A stretch of DNA of 22,387 nt from Raskinella chloraquaticus (SeqCode). Its GTDB lineage: Bacteria > Pseudomonadota > Alphaproteobacteria > Rhizobiales > UBA4765. This document shows, piece after piece, positions 7,792 to 15,855 of this stretch; the stretch's first letter is position 1, and every line of letters starts with the position of its first letter. The notes beneath the pieces were generated by a model. The model ran no database searches, had not been told where the DNA came from, and was given only the letters and a program-made list of their open reading frames with translations. Where the stretch lies: positions 1 through 22,387 of the forward strand of contig DEZK01000024.1 of the NCBI GenBank assembly GCA_002365175.1, given 5' to 3'. The translations under genes and the position numbers were made by a program.

Positions 7792-9051
7792 ATGGTCAAA
7801 TCTAAGTCAACGAAGTCGATTCAATTTTGCTTTACTAAGATTGTTGAATGGGGTGCGCCAGTTGTTGCTTCGGTTGCAACGCTATGCGGCGCCACGTTGG
7901 CGGGCAGCGCTCCGGCGCACGCCCACGTCAAATGGTTCGCCACGTTTGATGTGGCAGCCGAGCCCATGCCTTTGTCGCAGGTGCTGACACCGGTCTTTTG
8001 GGCAGCTTTGGCCTTTGCGGCGCTGGTTCTAGCGCTGATCAGCCTGGTCGAGGATCAGAAACTCGGGCAATGGTCGCACCACATCATGAATAAGCTCAGT
8101 GGGCCGTTCGAAGGACGGATGGATGACGTCATGCGGGCCGGCACGGCGGTGTTTTTCGTCTGCCTTTGGGTGATCGGCGGTGTTTATCTGACGCCAGAAC
8201 TGAAAACGACCAGCGAATGGGTGCCGTGGCTGCAATTTGCCATCGCCTGCTCGCTGTTCTTTAAGGTGACCATGCCCTTTGCGACGATTGGCATCTTCGC
8301 GCTGTGGGGCTTGGCGGTCCAGCAATATGGCCTCTTCCATATGCTTGACTACCCGATCTTTCTGGCAACAGCGGTCTATTTTACACTTTTTGCCTGCAGC
8401 AATCCTTATCTGCGCGAGATGCGCATGCCCGTTCTGCGCTGGGGCGCGGCGATCACCTTGATGTGGGCCAGCATCGAGAAATTTGCCTATCCGCACTGGA
8501 CGACACCGGTCTTGATCGCCAAGCCTTATCTCGCCGCCGGCTTTGATGCTGATACATTCATGACGCTGGCCGGAGTGGTTGAATTCGGCCTTGCCTTCGC
8601 TCTCATCTGCTCGCCTTTGGCGCGCCGCCTCGGAGCGCTGGCTCTGGCCGTTCTCTTCATTGCCGCGGTCATTCCCTTCGGCAAGATCGACGCCATCGGC
8701 CACCTCGTCATCATCCTGATTTTGGTAACCATCATCGGTGAACGGCGCCAGCAGGATCGCACAATCTTTCTCACCTGGGCGCGGACCTCCCAGTTGAAGT
8801 TTGCTGCACTCGCTGGCTTCTTCCTGTGCTATTACGTGGGTCATGCGGCGCTGTTCAACCACAACAATGCCGGTCACAGCATAGCGCTGATCGGCAAGGC
8901 AAACGCGGCGGCGAGCGCGGAGATTTGCACACATGACCATGGTGATGAGGTTCATGGCGATCATGACCACGCCCATGATGAGCACGCCCATGATGGCCAT
9001 GACCATAGTGACCATGTTCATCCGCCGGGTACCAAACCGCATAGCCATTGA
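7792..9051 (+). CDS. DoxX-like membrane protein with histidine-rich C-terminal tail
   Basis: The ATG at 7792 has GGGGA at 7781-7785; an in-frame GTG at 7774 is less likely. The 419-residue protein begins with a hydrophobic leader ending near APAHAHVKW (about 40-48), then about eight membrane segments. In the second half, VLRWGAAITLMWASIEKFAYPHW (about 214-236) and the following helices resemble DoxX-type quinol/redox membrane proteins. The last 39 residues hold 14 His mixed with Asp and Glu (HDHGDEVHGDHDHAHDEHAH and onward), a likely Zn, Ni, Co or Cu binding tail, probably outside the membrane. It stands alone, facing the convergent dehydrogenase gene. A role in metal handling or redox chemistry is inference; the precise family is not certain. 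Confidence 0.8.
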   Translation: MVKSKSTKSIQFCFTKIVEWGAPVVASVATLCGATLAGSAPAHAHVKWFATFDVAAEPMPLSQVLTPVFWAALAFAALVLALISLVEDQKLGQWSHHIMNKLSGPFEGRMDDVMRAGTAVFFVCLWVIGGVYLTPELKTTSEWVPWLQFAIACSLFFKVTMPFATIGIFALWGLAVQQYGLFHMLDYPIFLATAVYFTLFACSNPYLREMRMPVLRWGAAITLMWASIEKFAYPHWTTPVLIAKPYLAAGFDADTFMTLAGVVEFGLAFALICSPLARRLGALALAVLFIAAVIPFGKIDAIGHLVIILILVTIIGERRQQDRTIFLTWARTSQLKFAALAGFFLCYYVGHAALFNHNNAGHSIALIGKANAAASAEICTHDHGDEVHGDHDHAHDEHAHDGHDHSDHVHPPGTKPHSH

Positions 9052-9074
9052 CGCAGCTTGCAGGCCCTGGCCTG

Positions 9075-9875
9075 TCAGCCCATCGGCACCGCAACGCTCT
9101 GCCCGCCATCAACGGGCAGAGCGATGCCTGTAATAAAGCGCGCATCGTCGGAAGCCAGGAACGCTGCCGCGTGGGCAATGTCGAACGCCGTTCCCATCCG
9201 CCCCAATGGCACGGCGCGGTTGCGGGCTGCCACCATCTCGTCAATCGAGGCGTAATTGCCGGCAATCTGCTTGTAGATCATCGGTGTGTCGATGAGGCCG
9301 GGGAGGATGGAGTTGGCGCGGATGCGGTAGGGTGCATATTGAACGGCGAGGGCGGAGGTTGCCTGCACGATGGCAGCCTTTGACGCATAATAGGAAAAAT
9401 AGGGGTAGCCGACGAAACGGATCGCCGCGAGCGAAGCGATGTTGATGATGACGCCCTGCTTGCGGGCGATGAAATGCGGCAGCAGGCAGCGGCAGGTGCG
9501 GTAGACGGACCCGAGATTGATGTCGATGGCCCGCGTGAAATCGGCTTCGGCAAGATCGATCGGGCTGCCATTGACGACGACGCCGACATTATTGTGAAGG
9601 ATGTCGACAGCGCCGAAATATTGAAGCGCGGTCGCTGTTGCTGCTTCGACGCTCGCAAGGTCGGTGACATCGGCGGCAAGCGCGATCACCGCGCCACCTT
9701 CGCCAGCGATGATCGCGGCAGTTTCTTCCGCCGCCGGCAGCGCGATGTCGACGGCGATGACCTTTGCGCCTTCCCGGGCGAAGGTCACCGCGGTGGCCTT
9801 GCCATTGCCCCAGCCCGGACCGCTTGAGCCGGCGCCGAAGACGATGGCTGTCTTGCCGTCAAGCCGCCCCGCCAT
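9075..9875 (-). CDS. Short-chain dehydrogenase/reductase, TRAP-linked
   Basis: The 266-residue start (MAGRLDGKTAIVFGAG) is chosen because family similarity begins there and AGGGG lies about 10 nt before the ATG; longer forms would run into the TRAP gene. It is a classical SDR with an extended glycine-rich cofactor loop, GAGSSGPGWGNG (14-25), four residues longer than the common TGxxxGIG. It also has DIL-HNNVG (91-98), Ser148, the catalytic Tyr162-xxx-Lys166 (YYASK) and the LPGLIDTPM segment. It would oxidise a hydroxyl or reduce a ketone with NAD(P). It is the last gene of the dctP-dctQM unit, 11 bp behind it, so it probably acts on the imported compound or its product. Confidence 0.9.
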   Translation of the reverse strand: MAGRLDGKTAIVFGAGSSGPGWGNGKATAVTFAREGAKVIAVDIALPAAEETAAIIAGEGGAVIALAADVTDLASVEAATATALQYFGAVDILHNNVGVVVNGSPIDLAEADFTRAIDINLGSVYRTCRCLLPHFIARKQGVIINIASLAAIRFVGYPYFSYYASKAAIVQATSALAVQYAPYRIRANSILPGLIDTPMIYKQIAGNYASIDEMVAARNRAVPLGRMGTAFDIAHAAAFLASDDARFITGIALPVDGGQSVAVPMG

Positions 9876-9886
9876 ATCATGCGCCC

Positions 9887-11764
9887 CTATAGAAACCCGA
9901 TGGAAATCCACGGCACGGCAGCAACCACGCCAAGACCGACCAGCAACGCCAGCATATAGGCCCAGATCGGTGCGATACCCTCATCAGGATGCACCTTGCC
10001 GATGGCACAGGCGGCATAATAGCCAACGCCAAAGGGTGGGGCGAAGAGCCCGAGCCCCATGGCAAGGATCACCACCATGGCGTAGTGGACTTCATGAACG
10101 CCGACGGTTTTGGCGATGGGAAAGAGCAGCGGTCCAAACAGCACGATTGCCGGAATACCCTCAAGTACGCTGCCAAGAACCACAAAGGCGATAATCGATA
10201 CAATGAGAAACCCGGCGACCCCGCCGGGCAAGTTTGTCATGAAGGTAGCGAGGGTCCGCGAGAAACCCGATTGCGTCAGACCCCACGCCATGGCTGACGC
10301 TGCGCCGATGATGAAGAGAATGGCGCCCGACAGCGTCGCTGTTTCAACCAGCATGGGCTGCAAGCGCCGAAGATCAAACTGACGGTAGATCAGGAGCCCG
10401 GCGATGACGGTGTAGCCGATACCGATGGTGGACACTTCGGTGGCCGTTGCCACCCCTTCGACCACTGCCGCGCGGATGATGAAGGGGAGAGCCAGCGCCG
10501 GCACGGCGATCACAAAGCTTCTGACGATTTCGCCAGCAGTCGCTCGCCTTACTTGCGACAGGTCATCGCTGCGGTAGCGCCACGCGACGACAACGCAAAG
10601 CCCGATCGCCAGCACCAGCCCCGGCAGCAACCCGCCAGTGAAAAGCGCGGCAATCGACACGCCCGTCACCGAGCCGATGGTAATCAGCACGATCGAGGGC
10701 GGGATCGTCTCGGTCTGCGCGCCTGTAGCCGACAGCAGCGCGACGAGATCGCCCGGCTTGGCGCCGCGCGCTTTCATCTCCGGGAAGAGGGCCGGTGCAA
10801 CGGCTGCCATGTCCGCGGCCTTCGAGCCGGAGATACCCGAGACGAGATACATGGCGCCGATCAGCACATAGGAAAGCCCGCCACGCACATGTCCGAGCAG
10901 CGAGGCAAGAAACGCCACCATGGCGCGCGCCATGCCCGTCATTTCAATGAGCAGCCCGAGGAAGACAAACAGCGGCACCGCCAGCAGGATGAGGTGGCTC
11001 ATGCCCTCGTCCATGCGCCCGACCATGACCATTGTCGGCACGCGCGTGGTGAGCGCGATGAAGCCGAAGGTGGCGATGGCAAACGCAAAGCCGATGGGAA
11101 CGCCCAACAACACGGCGCCAAGCACGATGACGACAAAGAAGATGACCAGATTGCCATAACCCAATGTCTTGAAGCCCGGTCCGGCGAATTTGAAGGCAAG
11201 CACAATCAGGGCAAGGCCGCCGAGCGTCAGCACCGCATGTGACAGGCGCGATTCCAGAACCAGACGATTGACCCCGAAGATGAGCATGAGAACAACGCCG
11301 CAGGGGAAGGCGGCAGCTCGCCACGAGCCCGACAATTCGAGGGCGGACGTAGTGATAAAGCTCTCCTCGTACGCGTATTCGATGGCCGATGGCAGCACGA
11401 GCACGAGGAAGCCCAGACACACCGCCAGAGCCAGCGTGTCGAAGAATGCCTGGCGATGGGCGCCGAAATAGGCGACGAGCGCTGTCATCCGCATATGGGC
11501 GTTGGCGCGCACAGCTATCACCGCGCCAAACATGGCGAGCCACAGGAAGAGCGTCGAGGCCAGTTCATCCGACCACGTCAATGGTCGGTGAAGAACATAG
11601 CGCGCGATGACCCCGGCAAGCAGGACAATGACTTCAGCAATAACCAGAAGGGCTGCCAGCCACGCAATGCATGCGCCGAGAGCGTTATCGAAGCGGCTGA
11701 CCTGCCGCCTCCAGCCGCTTTCGTGGCCCTGCGGCTTTCGCTCAGCTGCTCCTGCGATATCCAT
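9887..11764 (-). CDS. dctQM: TRAP transporter fused membrane subunits DctQM
   Basis: The 625-residue protein fuses the small DctQ subunit (about 25-185; VLHRPLTWSDELA is typical) to the large DctM channel subunit (about 200-622). DctM hallmarks include GVPIGFAFAIATFG, the VPLFVFLGLLIEMTGMARAMV stretch, and the ETIPPSIVLITIG segment. Such fusions are common in TRAP systems. It uses the ion gradient to import an organic acid delivered by DctP. Its ATG lies only 9 bp after the dctP stop, and it sits in the order P-QM-dehydrogenase. TRAP families transport C4-dicarboxylates, keto acids, sialic acid, aromatic and other carboxylates; the substrate here is not evident. Confidence 0.93.
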   Translation of the reverse strand: MDIAGAAERKPQGHESGWRRQVSRFDNALGACIAWLAALLVIAEVIVLLAGVIARYVLHRPLTWSDELASTLFLWLAMFGAVIAVRANAHMRMTALVAYFGAHRQAFFDTLALAVCLGFLVLVLPSAIEYAYEESFITTSALELSGSWRAAAFPCGVVLMLIFGVNRLVLESRLSHAVLTLGGLALIVLAFKFAGPGFKTLGYGNLVIFFVVIVLGAVLLGVPIGFAFAIATFGFIALTTRVPTMVMVGRMDEGMSHLILLAVPLFVFLGLLIEMTGMARAMVAFLASLLGHVRGGLSYVLIGAMYLVSGISGSKAADMAAVAPALFPEMKARGAKPGDLVALLSATGAQTETIPPSIVLITIGSVTGVSIAALFTGGLLPGLVLAIGLCVVVAWRYRSDDLSQVRRATAGEIVRSFVIAVPALALPFIIRAAVVEGVATATEVSTIGIGYTVIAGLLIYRQFDLRRLQPMLVETATLSGAILFIIGAASAMAWGLTQSGFSRTLATFMTNLPGGVAGFLIVSIIAFVVLGSVLEGIPAIVLFGPLLFPIAKTVGVHEVHYAMVVILAMGLGLFAPPFGVGYYAACAIGKVHPDEGIAPIWAYMLALLVGLGVVAAVPWISIGFL

Positions 11765-11773
11765 GATCTTGCG

Positions 11774-12811
11774 TCAGCTGAGTTTGCCGACTGCCGTCTC
11801 CAGGATCGTCCATGCTTCATCGCCGAATTTCTGCTTCCACTCGCCGTAGAACCCGGCGCTGCGCAGTTTTTCGCGGAAGGCCGCCGGACTGACATCGTTG
11901 AATTTCAGGCCCTTCGCCGTCAGCGTCTCGCGCAGGCCCTTCGTCAATTCGGCAACGTCAGCGCGCTCCGCCACCGCTCCCGCATTGAGATTCTTCGCAA
12001 CAATCTCCTGAATATCCTTCGGCAGGGCTTCCCAATTGCGGCGGTTGGCAAGCACCCAGAAGCCGTCCCACATATGGTTGGTGGTCGAGCAATTGGTCTG
12101 CACCTCGTAGAGCTTGCCGGTGTCGATGATGGCCAGCGGGTTTTCCTGGCCGTCGACGATTTTCGACTGCAGCGCCGAATAGACCTCGTTGAAGTTGATC
12201 GTCGTGGGCGCCGCGCCGAAGGCCTTGAACATCGATGTCCAAAGGGGCGCAGGCGGCACGCGCAGCTTCACCCCTTCGAAATCACCCGGCGTCAGAATGG
12301 GTTTGGTGCTGGTGGTTGTCTGGCGGAAGCCATTATCCCACGGCTTGTCCATGGCAAGGATCTGCCGGCTCTTGGCGATTTCACCTCTGATGTAGGCGCC
12401 AAGCGGCCCGTCCATCGCCTTCCACACCGTGTCATAGCTGTCGAAGGCAAAGCCGACGCCATTGATGGCGGCAGCCGGCACCAGTGTTGACAGGATGAGG
12501 CCGGACAGGGTGAAGAAATCAACGCCGCCATTGCGGATTTGTCCCAGCGTATCAGTGTCGGACCCAAGCTGGCTCGATGGGAAGATCTGGAACTCGAACC
12601 GCCCGCCCGTTTCTGTTTTGATGCGGTCAGCCGCTTCCTGCAGGCGCTTGTTGAGCGGATGCGTCAACGCCAGATTATTGGCGAATTTATAAGTGAATTC
12701 AGCCGCATGCGCGCGCCCGATGGAAAAAGTAGAAATGCCGGCAGCGGCGCCCGCGAGGACGCTTCGGTTAAACAGGCGACGCGAGAAGGCGTAAGTTGTT
12801 TTTGTGCTCAT
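11774..12811 (-). CDS. dctP: TRAP transporter periplasmic binding protein DctP
   Basis: The start at 12811 is preferred because GTGAGGAA lies at proper spacing upstream; an ATG six bases earlier (12817) would sit almost on the ribosome site. The 345-residue protein opens with a twin-arginine-like leader (FSRRLFNRSVLAGAAAG, cleaved near RAHA-AEFTY). It then shows DctP features: FANNLALTHPLNKRLQEAAD, EFQIFPSSQLGSD, the binding-site arginine region GVKLRVPPAP, and FNEVYSALQSKIVDGQENPL. The arginine normally grips the ligand carboxylate. A Tat signal suggests export in folded form, known for some TRAP binding proteins. First gene of the minus-strand TRAP unit, divergent from the thiolase operon. 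Confidence 0.92.
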   Translation of the reverse strand: MSTKTTYAFSRRLFNRSVLAGAAAGISTFSIGRAHAAEFTYKFANNLALTHPLNKRLQEAADRIKTETGGRFEFQIFPSSQLGSDTDTLGQIRNGGVDFFTLSGLILSTLVPAAAINGVGFAFDSYDTVWKAMDGPLGAYIRGEIAKSRQILAMDKPWDNGFRQTTTSTKPILTPGDFEGVKLRVPPAPLWTSMFKAFGAAPTTINFNEVYSALQSKIVDGQENPLAIIDTGKLYEVQTNCSTTNHMWDGFWVLANRRNWEALPKDIQEIVAKNLNAGAVAERADVAELTKGLRETLTAKGLKFNDVSPAAFREKLRSAGFYGEWKQKFGDEAWTILETAVGKLS

Positions 12812-12885
12812 GGTCATTTCCTCACCGGTTGTCGCAGCGCGTCGATCGTTTGAAGGTGCCGAAGCGTCAGCTTTGAGTAAGCACG

Positions 12886-12915
12886 ACTATTGAGAGGCAG
12901 GGTGGGGGCTGTCAA
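12886..12915 (-). promoter_or_regulatory. Putative promoter of the TRAP operon
   Basis: On the minus strand a perfect TTGACA (12915-12910) is followed after 18 bp by AATAGT (12891-12886), which matches four of six -10 bases. The -10 box lies about 75 bp before the dctP ATG. Just upstream, at 12926-12939, CTCCG and CGGAG form an inverted repeat around AACA, a candidate operator. Confidence 0.45.
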
Positions 12916-12925
12916 TCGCTTTCAA

Positions 12926-12979
12926 CTCCGAACACGGAGATCATGCGCCCTGTGCGCACCCGCTTGCAGCCCGTGCGCA
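12926..12979. promoter_or_regulatory. Candidate operator elements in the divergent dctP/thiolase gap
   Basis: The 219-bp gap holds the CTCCG-AACA-CGGAG inverted repeat (12926-12939) and two GTGCGCA copies at 12952-12958 and 12973-12979, exactly 21 bp apart. The second pair brackets a possible plus-strand -35 (TTGCAG, 12964-12969; its -10 near 12987 is weak). The placement suits a shared regulator of the divergent units, but the repeats are short and could be chance. Confidence 0.3.
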
Positions 12980-13030
12980 AGAGAGCGAAGATGGCGCTCT
13001 GCGAAAGGCCTGAAAATGAGAGGAAACGTC

Positions 13031-14206
13031 ATGAGCCCGCATAAAGCTTCGATCGTCGGCTGGTCGCATTCGAATTTCGGCAAGCTTGACGATGCCGACA
13101 GCGAAGCGCTGATCGCCCGCGTCGCCTCGGGCGCGCTGGAGCATGCCGGCGTCACCCCGCAGGATATCGATTTCATCTCTGTCGGCGTCTATAATAACGG
13201 CTTCAGCAAGCAGGGTTTCGAGGGGGCGCTGGTGGCGCTCGCCATTCCCGAACTGGCGCAGACGCCGGCGATTCATGTCGAGAATGCGTGCGCGACCGGT
13301 TCAGCGGCGATCCATACCGCCCTTGATTTCATCGAAAGCGGGCGCGGCCGCATCGCCCTGGTCGTTGGTGCCGAGAAGATGACAGCAACACCAACTGCCG
13401 AGGTCGGCGACATTCTTCTCTCCGCCTGTTATCGACGCGAGGAAGCAGCGGTCGATGCGGGATTTGCCGGCATTTTCGGTAAGATCGCTTCGCATTATTT
13501 TCAGCGCAACGGAGACCGCAGCGCCGAACTGGCGATGATTGCCGCCAAGAACCACGTGAATGGCACGCGCAATCCCTATGCCCATATGCGCAAGGATTTC
13601 GGCTTCGACTTCTGCAACACGATTTCCGACAAGAACCCCTACGTTGCCGGACCGCTGCGCCGCACTGATTGCTCGCTTGTTTCCGACGGCGCGGCAGCGC
13701 TCGTGCTTGCCGATGCCGAGACAGCGGCAACCATGGCGCGCGCTGTCAATTTCCGTGCCCGCCAGCACGCCAATGATTTCCTGCCGCTGTCGCGCCGCGA
13801 TCCGATTGCCTTTGATGGTGCAAGGCGCGTCTGGGCGAAGGCGCTCGAACAGGCAGGGCTGTCGATCCATGACCTCGACCTCGTCGAGACCCATGATTGT
13901 TTCACCATCGCCGAGATGATCGAATACGAGGCGATGGGTTTGGCCGCGCCTGGCGAGGGTTGGAAAGTGGTGCGTGAGGGAACAGCCACGCGCGAGGGTA
14001 AATTGCCGGTGAACCTGTCGGGCGGCCTGAAATCAAAGGGTCACCCCATCGGCGCGACCGGCGTCTCCATGCATGTGATGGCAGCGATGCAGGTGATGGG
14101 CGAGGCGGGCGATATGCAGAAGTCCGGGGCCAATGTTGCTGGCGTCTTCAACATGGGTGGCGCGGCGGTCGCCAATTACGTGTCGATCCTGGAGCGCAGC
14201 AAATGA
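13031..14206 (+). CDS. SCP2-type thiolase (acetyl-CoA acyltransferase family)
   Basis: The ATG at 13031 is supported by GAGAGGA just upstream; a longer frame from 12890 would add an unusual Cys/Arg-rich extension. The 391-residue product shows the nucleophile Cys87 in ENACATGSAA, HDCF at 288-291, and GHPIGATG at 337-344. The C-terminal CxG motif of classical thiolases is replaced by FNMGGAAV (373-380). HDCF plus loss of CxG is characteristic of SCP2/SCP-x-type thiolases, where the HDCF cysteine is thought to take over proton transfer. It would cleave a 3-ketoacyl-CoA, often a branched or bulky one. First gene of a four-gene overlapping operon; its stop overlaps the synthetase ATG (ATGA). Confidence 0.9.
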   Translation: MSPHKASIVGWSHSNFGKLDDADSEALIARVASGALEHAGVTPQDIDFISVGVYNNGFSKQGFEGALVALAIPELAQTPAIHVENACATGSAAIHTALDFIESGRGRIALVVGAEKMTATPTAEVGDILLSACYRREEAAVDAGFAGIFGKIASHYFQRNGDRSAELAMIAAKNHVNGTRNPYAHMRKDFGFDFCNTISDKNPYVAGPLRRTDCSLVSDGAAALVLADAETAATMARAVNFRARQHANDFLPLSRRDPIAFDGARRVWAKALEQAGLSIHDLDLVETHDCFTIAEMIEYEAMGLAAPGEGWKVVREGTATREGKLPVNLSGGLKSKGHPIGATGVSMHVMAAMQVMGEAGDMQKSGANVAGVFNMGGAAVANYVSILERSK

Positions 14207-15855
14207 CCGGTTCCGCGCCCAGGGGTGGGGTCGTACCTCATTCACTGCGGGTGATGAACCTCGCCCATCTGGTGCGCCAGAATGCAAGGCGCTTTCCCGA
14301 CCTGCCGGGCCTCATCTGGGGCGAGCGGCGTTGGAGCTGGCGCGAGATTGAAGCGGATGTGTCGGCCCTTGCCGCTGCCCTTGCCGCGAAAGGGATCGGC
14401 AAGGGTGACCGGGTGCTGGTTCACTCGAAGAATACCGCCCAGATGTTCTATGCGATCTTCGCTGTCTTTCGTCTGGGTGCTGTATGGGTGCCGACCAATT
14501 TCCGCCTGCTGCCCGATGAGGTGACCTATCTCGCGCAGTTCTCGGGCGCCAAAGCCTTTCTCTGCCACGGCGATTTTCCCGGTCATGCGGCGGCGATCAA
14601 GGCCGATGTTCCCGGCGTTGAGCATATCTGGCGCCTGGACGAGCAAAGCCGCGACAGCCATTTTGGTGATGGCAATCTGAGCGATCTGGTGGCCCCCTAT
14701 CACGGCACGGCGATGGCCGATTGTCCGGTTGAGCGCGATGACCCGTGCTGGTTCTTTTTTACCTCCGGAACGACCGGTCGCTCGAAAGCCTCTGTTCTTA
14801 CCCATGGCCAGATGGGCTTCGTACTCACCAATCATCTGAGCGATCTGCTGCCCGCCATTACCGAGAAGGATGCCTCGCTTGTCGTCGCGCCGCTCAGCCA
14901 CGGCGCGGGCGTCCATCAGCTCAACATCGTGGCGCGCGGCGCTCCAACGATTCTTCTGCCAAGCGAGCGCTTCGATGTGGCGCAGGCATGGCAACTGATC
15001 AAAGAATATCGCGTGACCAATCTTTTCACCGTGCCGACCATTCTGAAGATGCTGGTCGAGCATCCCGCTGTCGACCAGCACGATCATCGCCAACTGCGCT
15101 ACGTCATCTATGCGGGCGCGCCGATGTATCGCGAGGATCAGAAAGTCGCCCTCAGGAAGCTCGGCCCCGTCATCGTCCAGTATTTCGGCCTGGGCGAGGT
15201 CACAGGCAATATCACGGTTCTGCCGGCCCATCTCCATGACGCCGAGGACAGCCCTCAGCTGAAGCTTGGCACCTGCGGCATCGAGCGCACCGCGATGCAG
15301 GTGTCGATCCAGGATGACAGCGGGCGCGAACTCGCGCCTTTCGAAACCGGCGAAATCTGCGTCATCGGGCCGGCGGTCTTTGCCGGTTACTATGACAACC
15401 CCGAGGCCAACGCCAAGGCCTTCCGCGATGGCTGGTTTCGCACCGGCGACCTTGGCCATATGGACGAGCAAGGCTTTGTCTATATCACGGGCCGCGCCTC
15501 CGACATGTACATTTCCGGCGGTTCCAATATCTATCCTCGCGAGATCGAGGAGAAAATTCTTACCCACCCGGCAATTGCCGAAGTAGCGGTCCTCGGCTTG
15601 CCTGATCCGATGTGGGGCGAGATTGGCGTGGCGGTATGCGTGGCGCGCGAGGGGCAAGCGGTCAGCGCTGAGGCGCTTGTCGAATTCCTGGCACCGAAAG
15701 TCCCGCGCTACAAACTGCCCCGTCATGTCTTCTTCTGGGAAGCCTTGCCCAAATCAGGTTACGGCAAAGTGCCAAAGCGGCTCGTTCGTGACGAGATCGA
15801 GGCGCGCGGCATTCTGGCTGACCTTGCCGCTGCCAGCAAGAAGAGAGCGTCGTGA
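14203..15855 (+). CDS. AMP-forming acyl-CoA synthetase / acid-CoA ligase
   Basis: The 550-residue protein belongs to the acyl-adenylate superfamily and would activate a carboxylic acid to its CoA thioester using ATP. The phosphate loop is TSGTTGRSKAS (187-197), where Arg replaces the usual Pro. Further motifs are YFGLGE (327-332), GWFRTGDLG (410-418), GRASDMYISGGSNIYPREIEE (430-450), and the C-terminal catalytic Lys522 in SGYGKVPKR. Its ATG overlaps the thiolase stop by 4 bp and its own stop overlaps the next gene's GTG. A downstream ATG at 14254 (MNLAHLVRQN) matches family N-termini well and is an alternative start. The acid used is unknown; a medium-chain, branched or cyclic acid fits the neighbours. 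Confidence 0.92.
   Translation: MTGSAPRGGVVPHSLRVMNLAHLVRQNARRFPDLPGLIWGERRWSWREIEADVSALAAALAAKGIGKGDRVLVHSKNTAQMFYAIFAVFRLGAVWVPTNFRLLPDEVTYLAQFSGAKAFLCHGDFPGHAAAIKADVPGVEHIWRLDEQSRDSHFGDGNLSDLVAPYHGTAMADCPVERDDPCWFFFTSGTTGRSKASVLTHGQMGFVLTNHLSDLLPAITEKDASLVVAPLSHGAGVHQLNIVARGAPTILLPSERFDVAQAWQLIKEYRVTNLFTVPTILKMLVEHPAVDQHDHRQLRYVIYAGAPMYREDQKVALRKLGPVIVQYFGLGEVTGNITVLPAHLHDAEDSPQLKLGTCGIERTAMQVSIQDDSGRELAPFETGEICVIGPAVFAGYYDNPEANAKAFRDGWFRTGDLGHMDEQGFVYITGRASDMYISGGSNIYPREIEEKILTHPAIAEVAVLGLPDPMWGEIGVAVCVAREGQAVSAEALVEFLAPKVPRYKLPRHVFFWEALPKSGYGKVPKRLVRDEIEARGILADLAAASKKRAS

Noticed and set aside
8029..9048. Minus-strand open frame opposite the DoxX-like gene, rich in Met, Asp and Arg
   Set aside because: It is the antisense of the His-rich tail and membrane segments, with no recognisable domain.
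8932..9048. Repetitive CATGAC/CATGAT stretch as a DNA repeat array
   Set aside because: It is the in-frame coding of the His/Asp tail, not an independent repeat; no CRISPR-like spacing.
9061..9074. CAGGCC and GGCCTG inverted repeat between convergent genes as a terminator
   Set aside because: The perfect stem is 6 bp with a 2-base loop and no U-run on either strand, too weak to call.
10553..11242. Plus-strand frame opposite dctQM
   Set aside because: Its composition is dominated by His, Arg, Asp and Gln, typical of the reverse complement of a membrane protein gene.
14242..15726. Long minus-strand open frame (494 codons) opposite the acyl-CoA synthetase gene
   Set aside because: It lies wholly opposite a well-recognised gene, has no family motif, and arises from the third-position GC bias of that gene.
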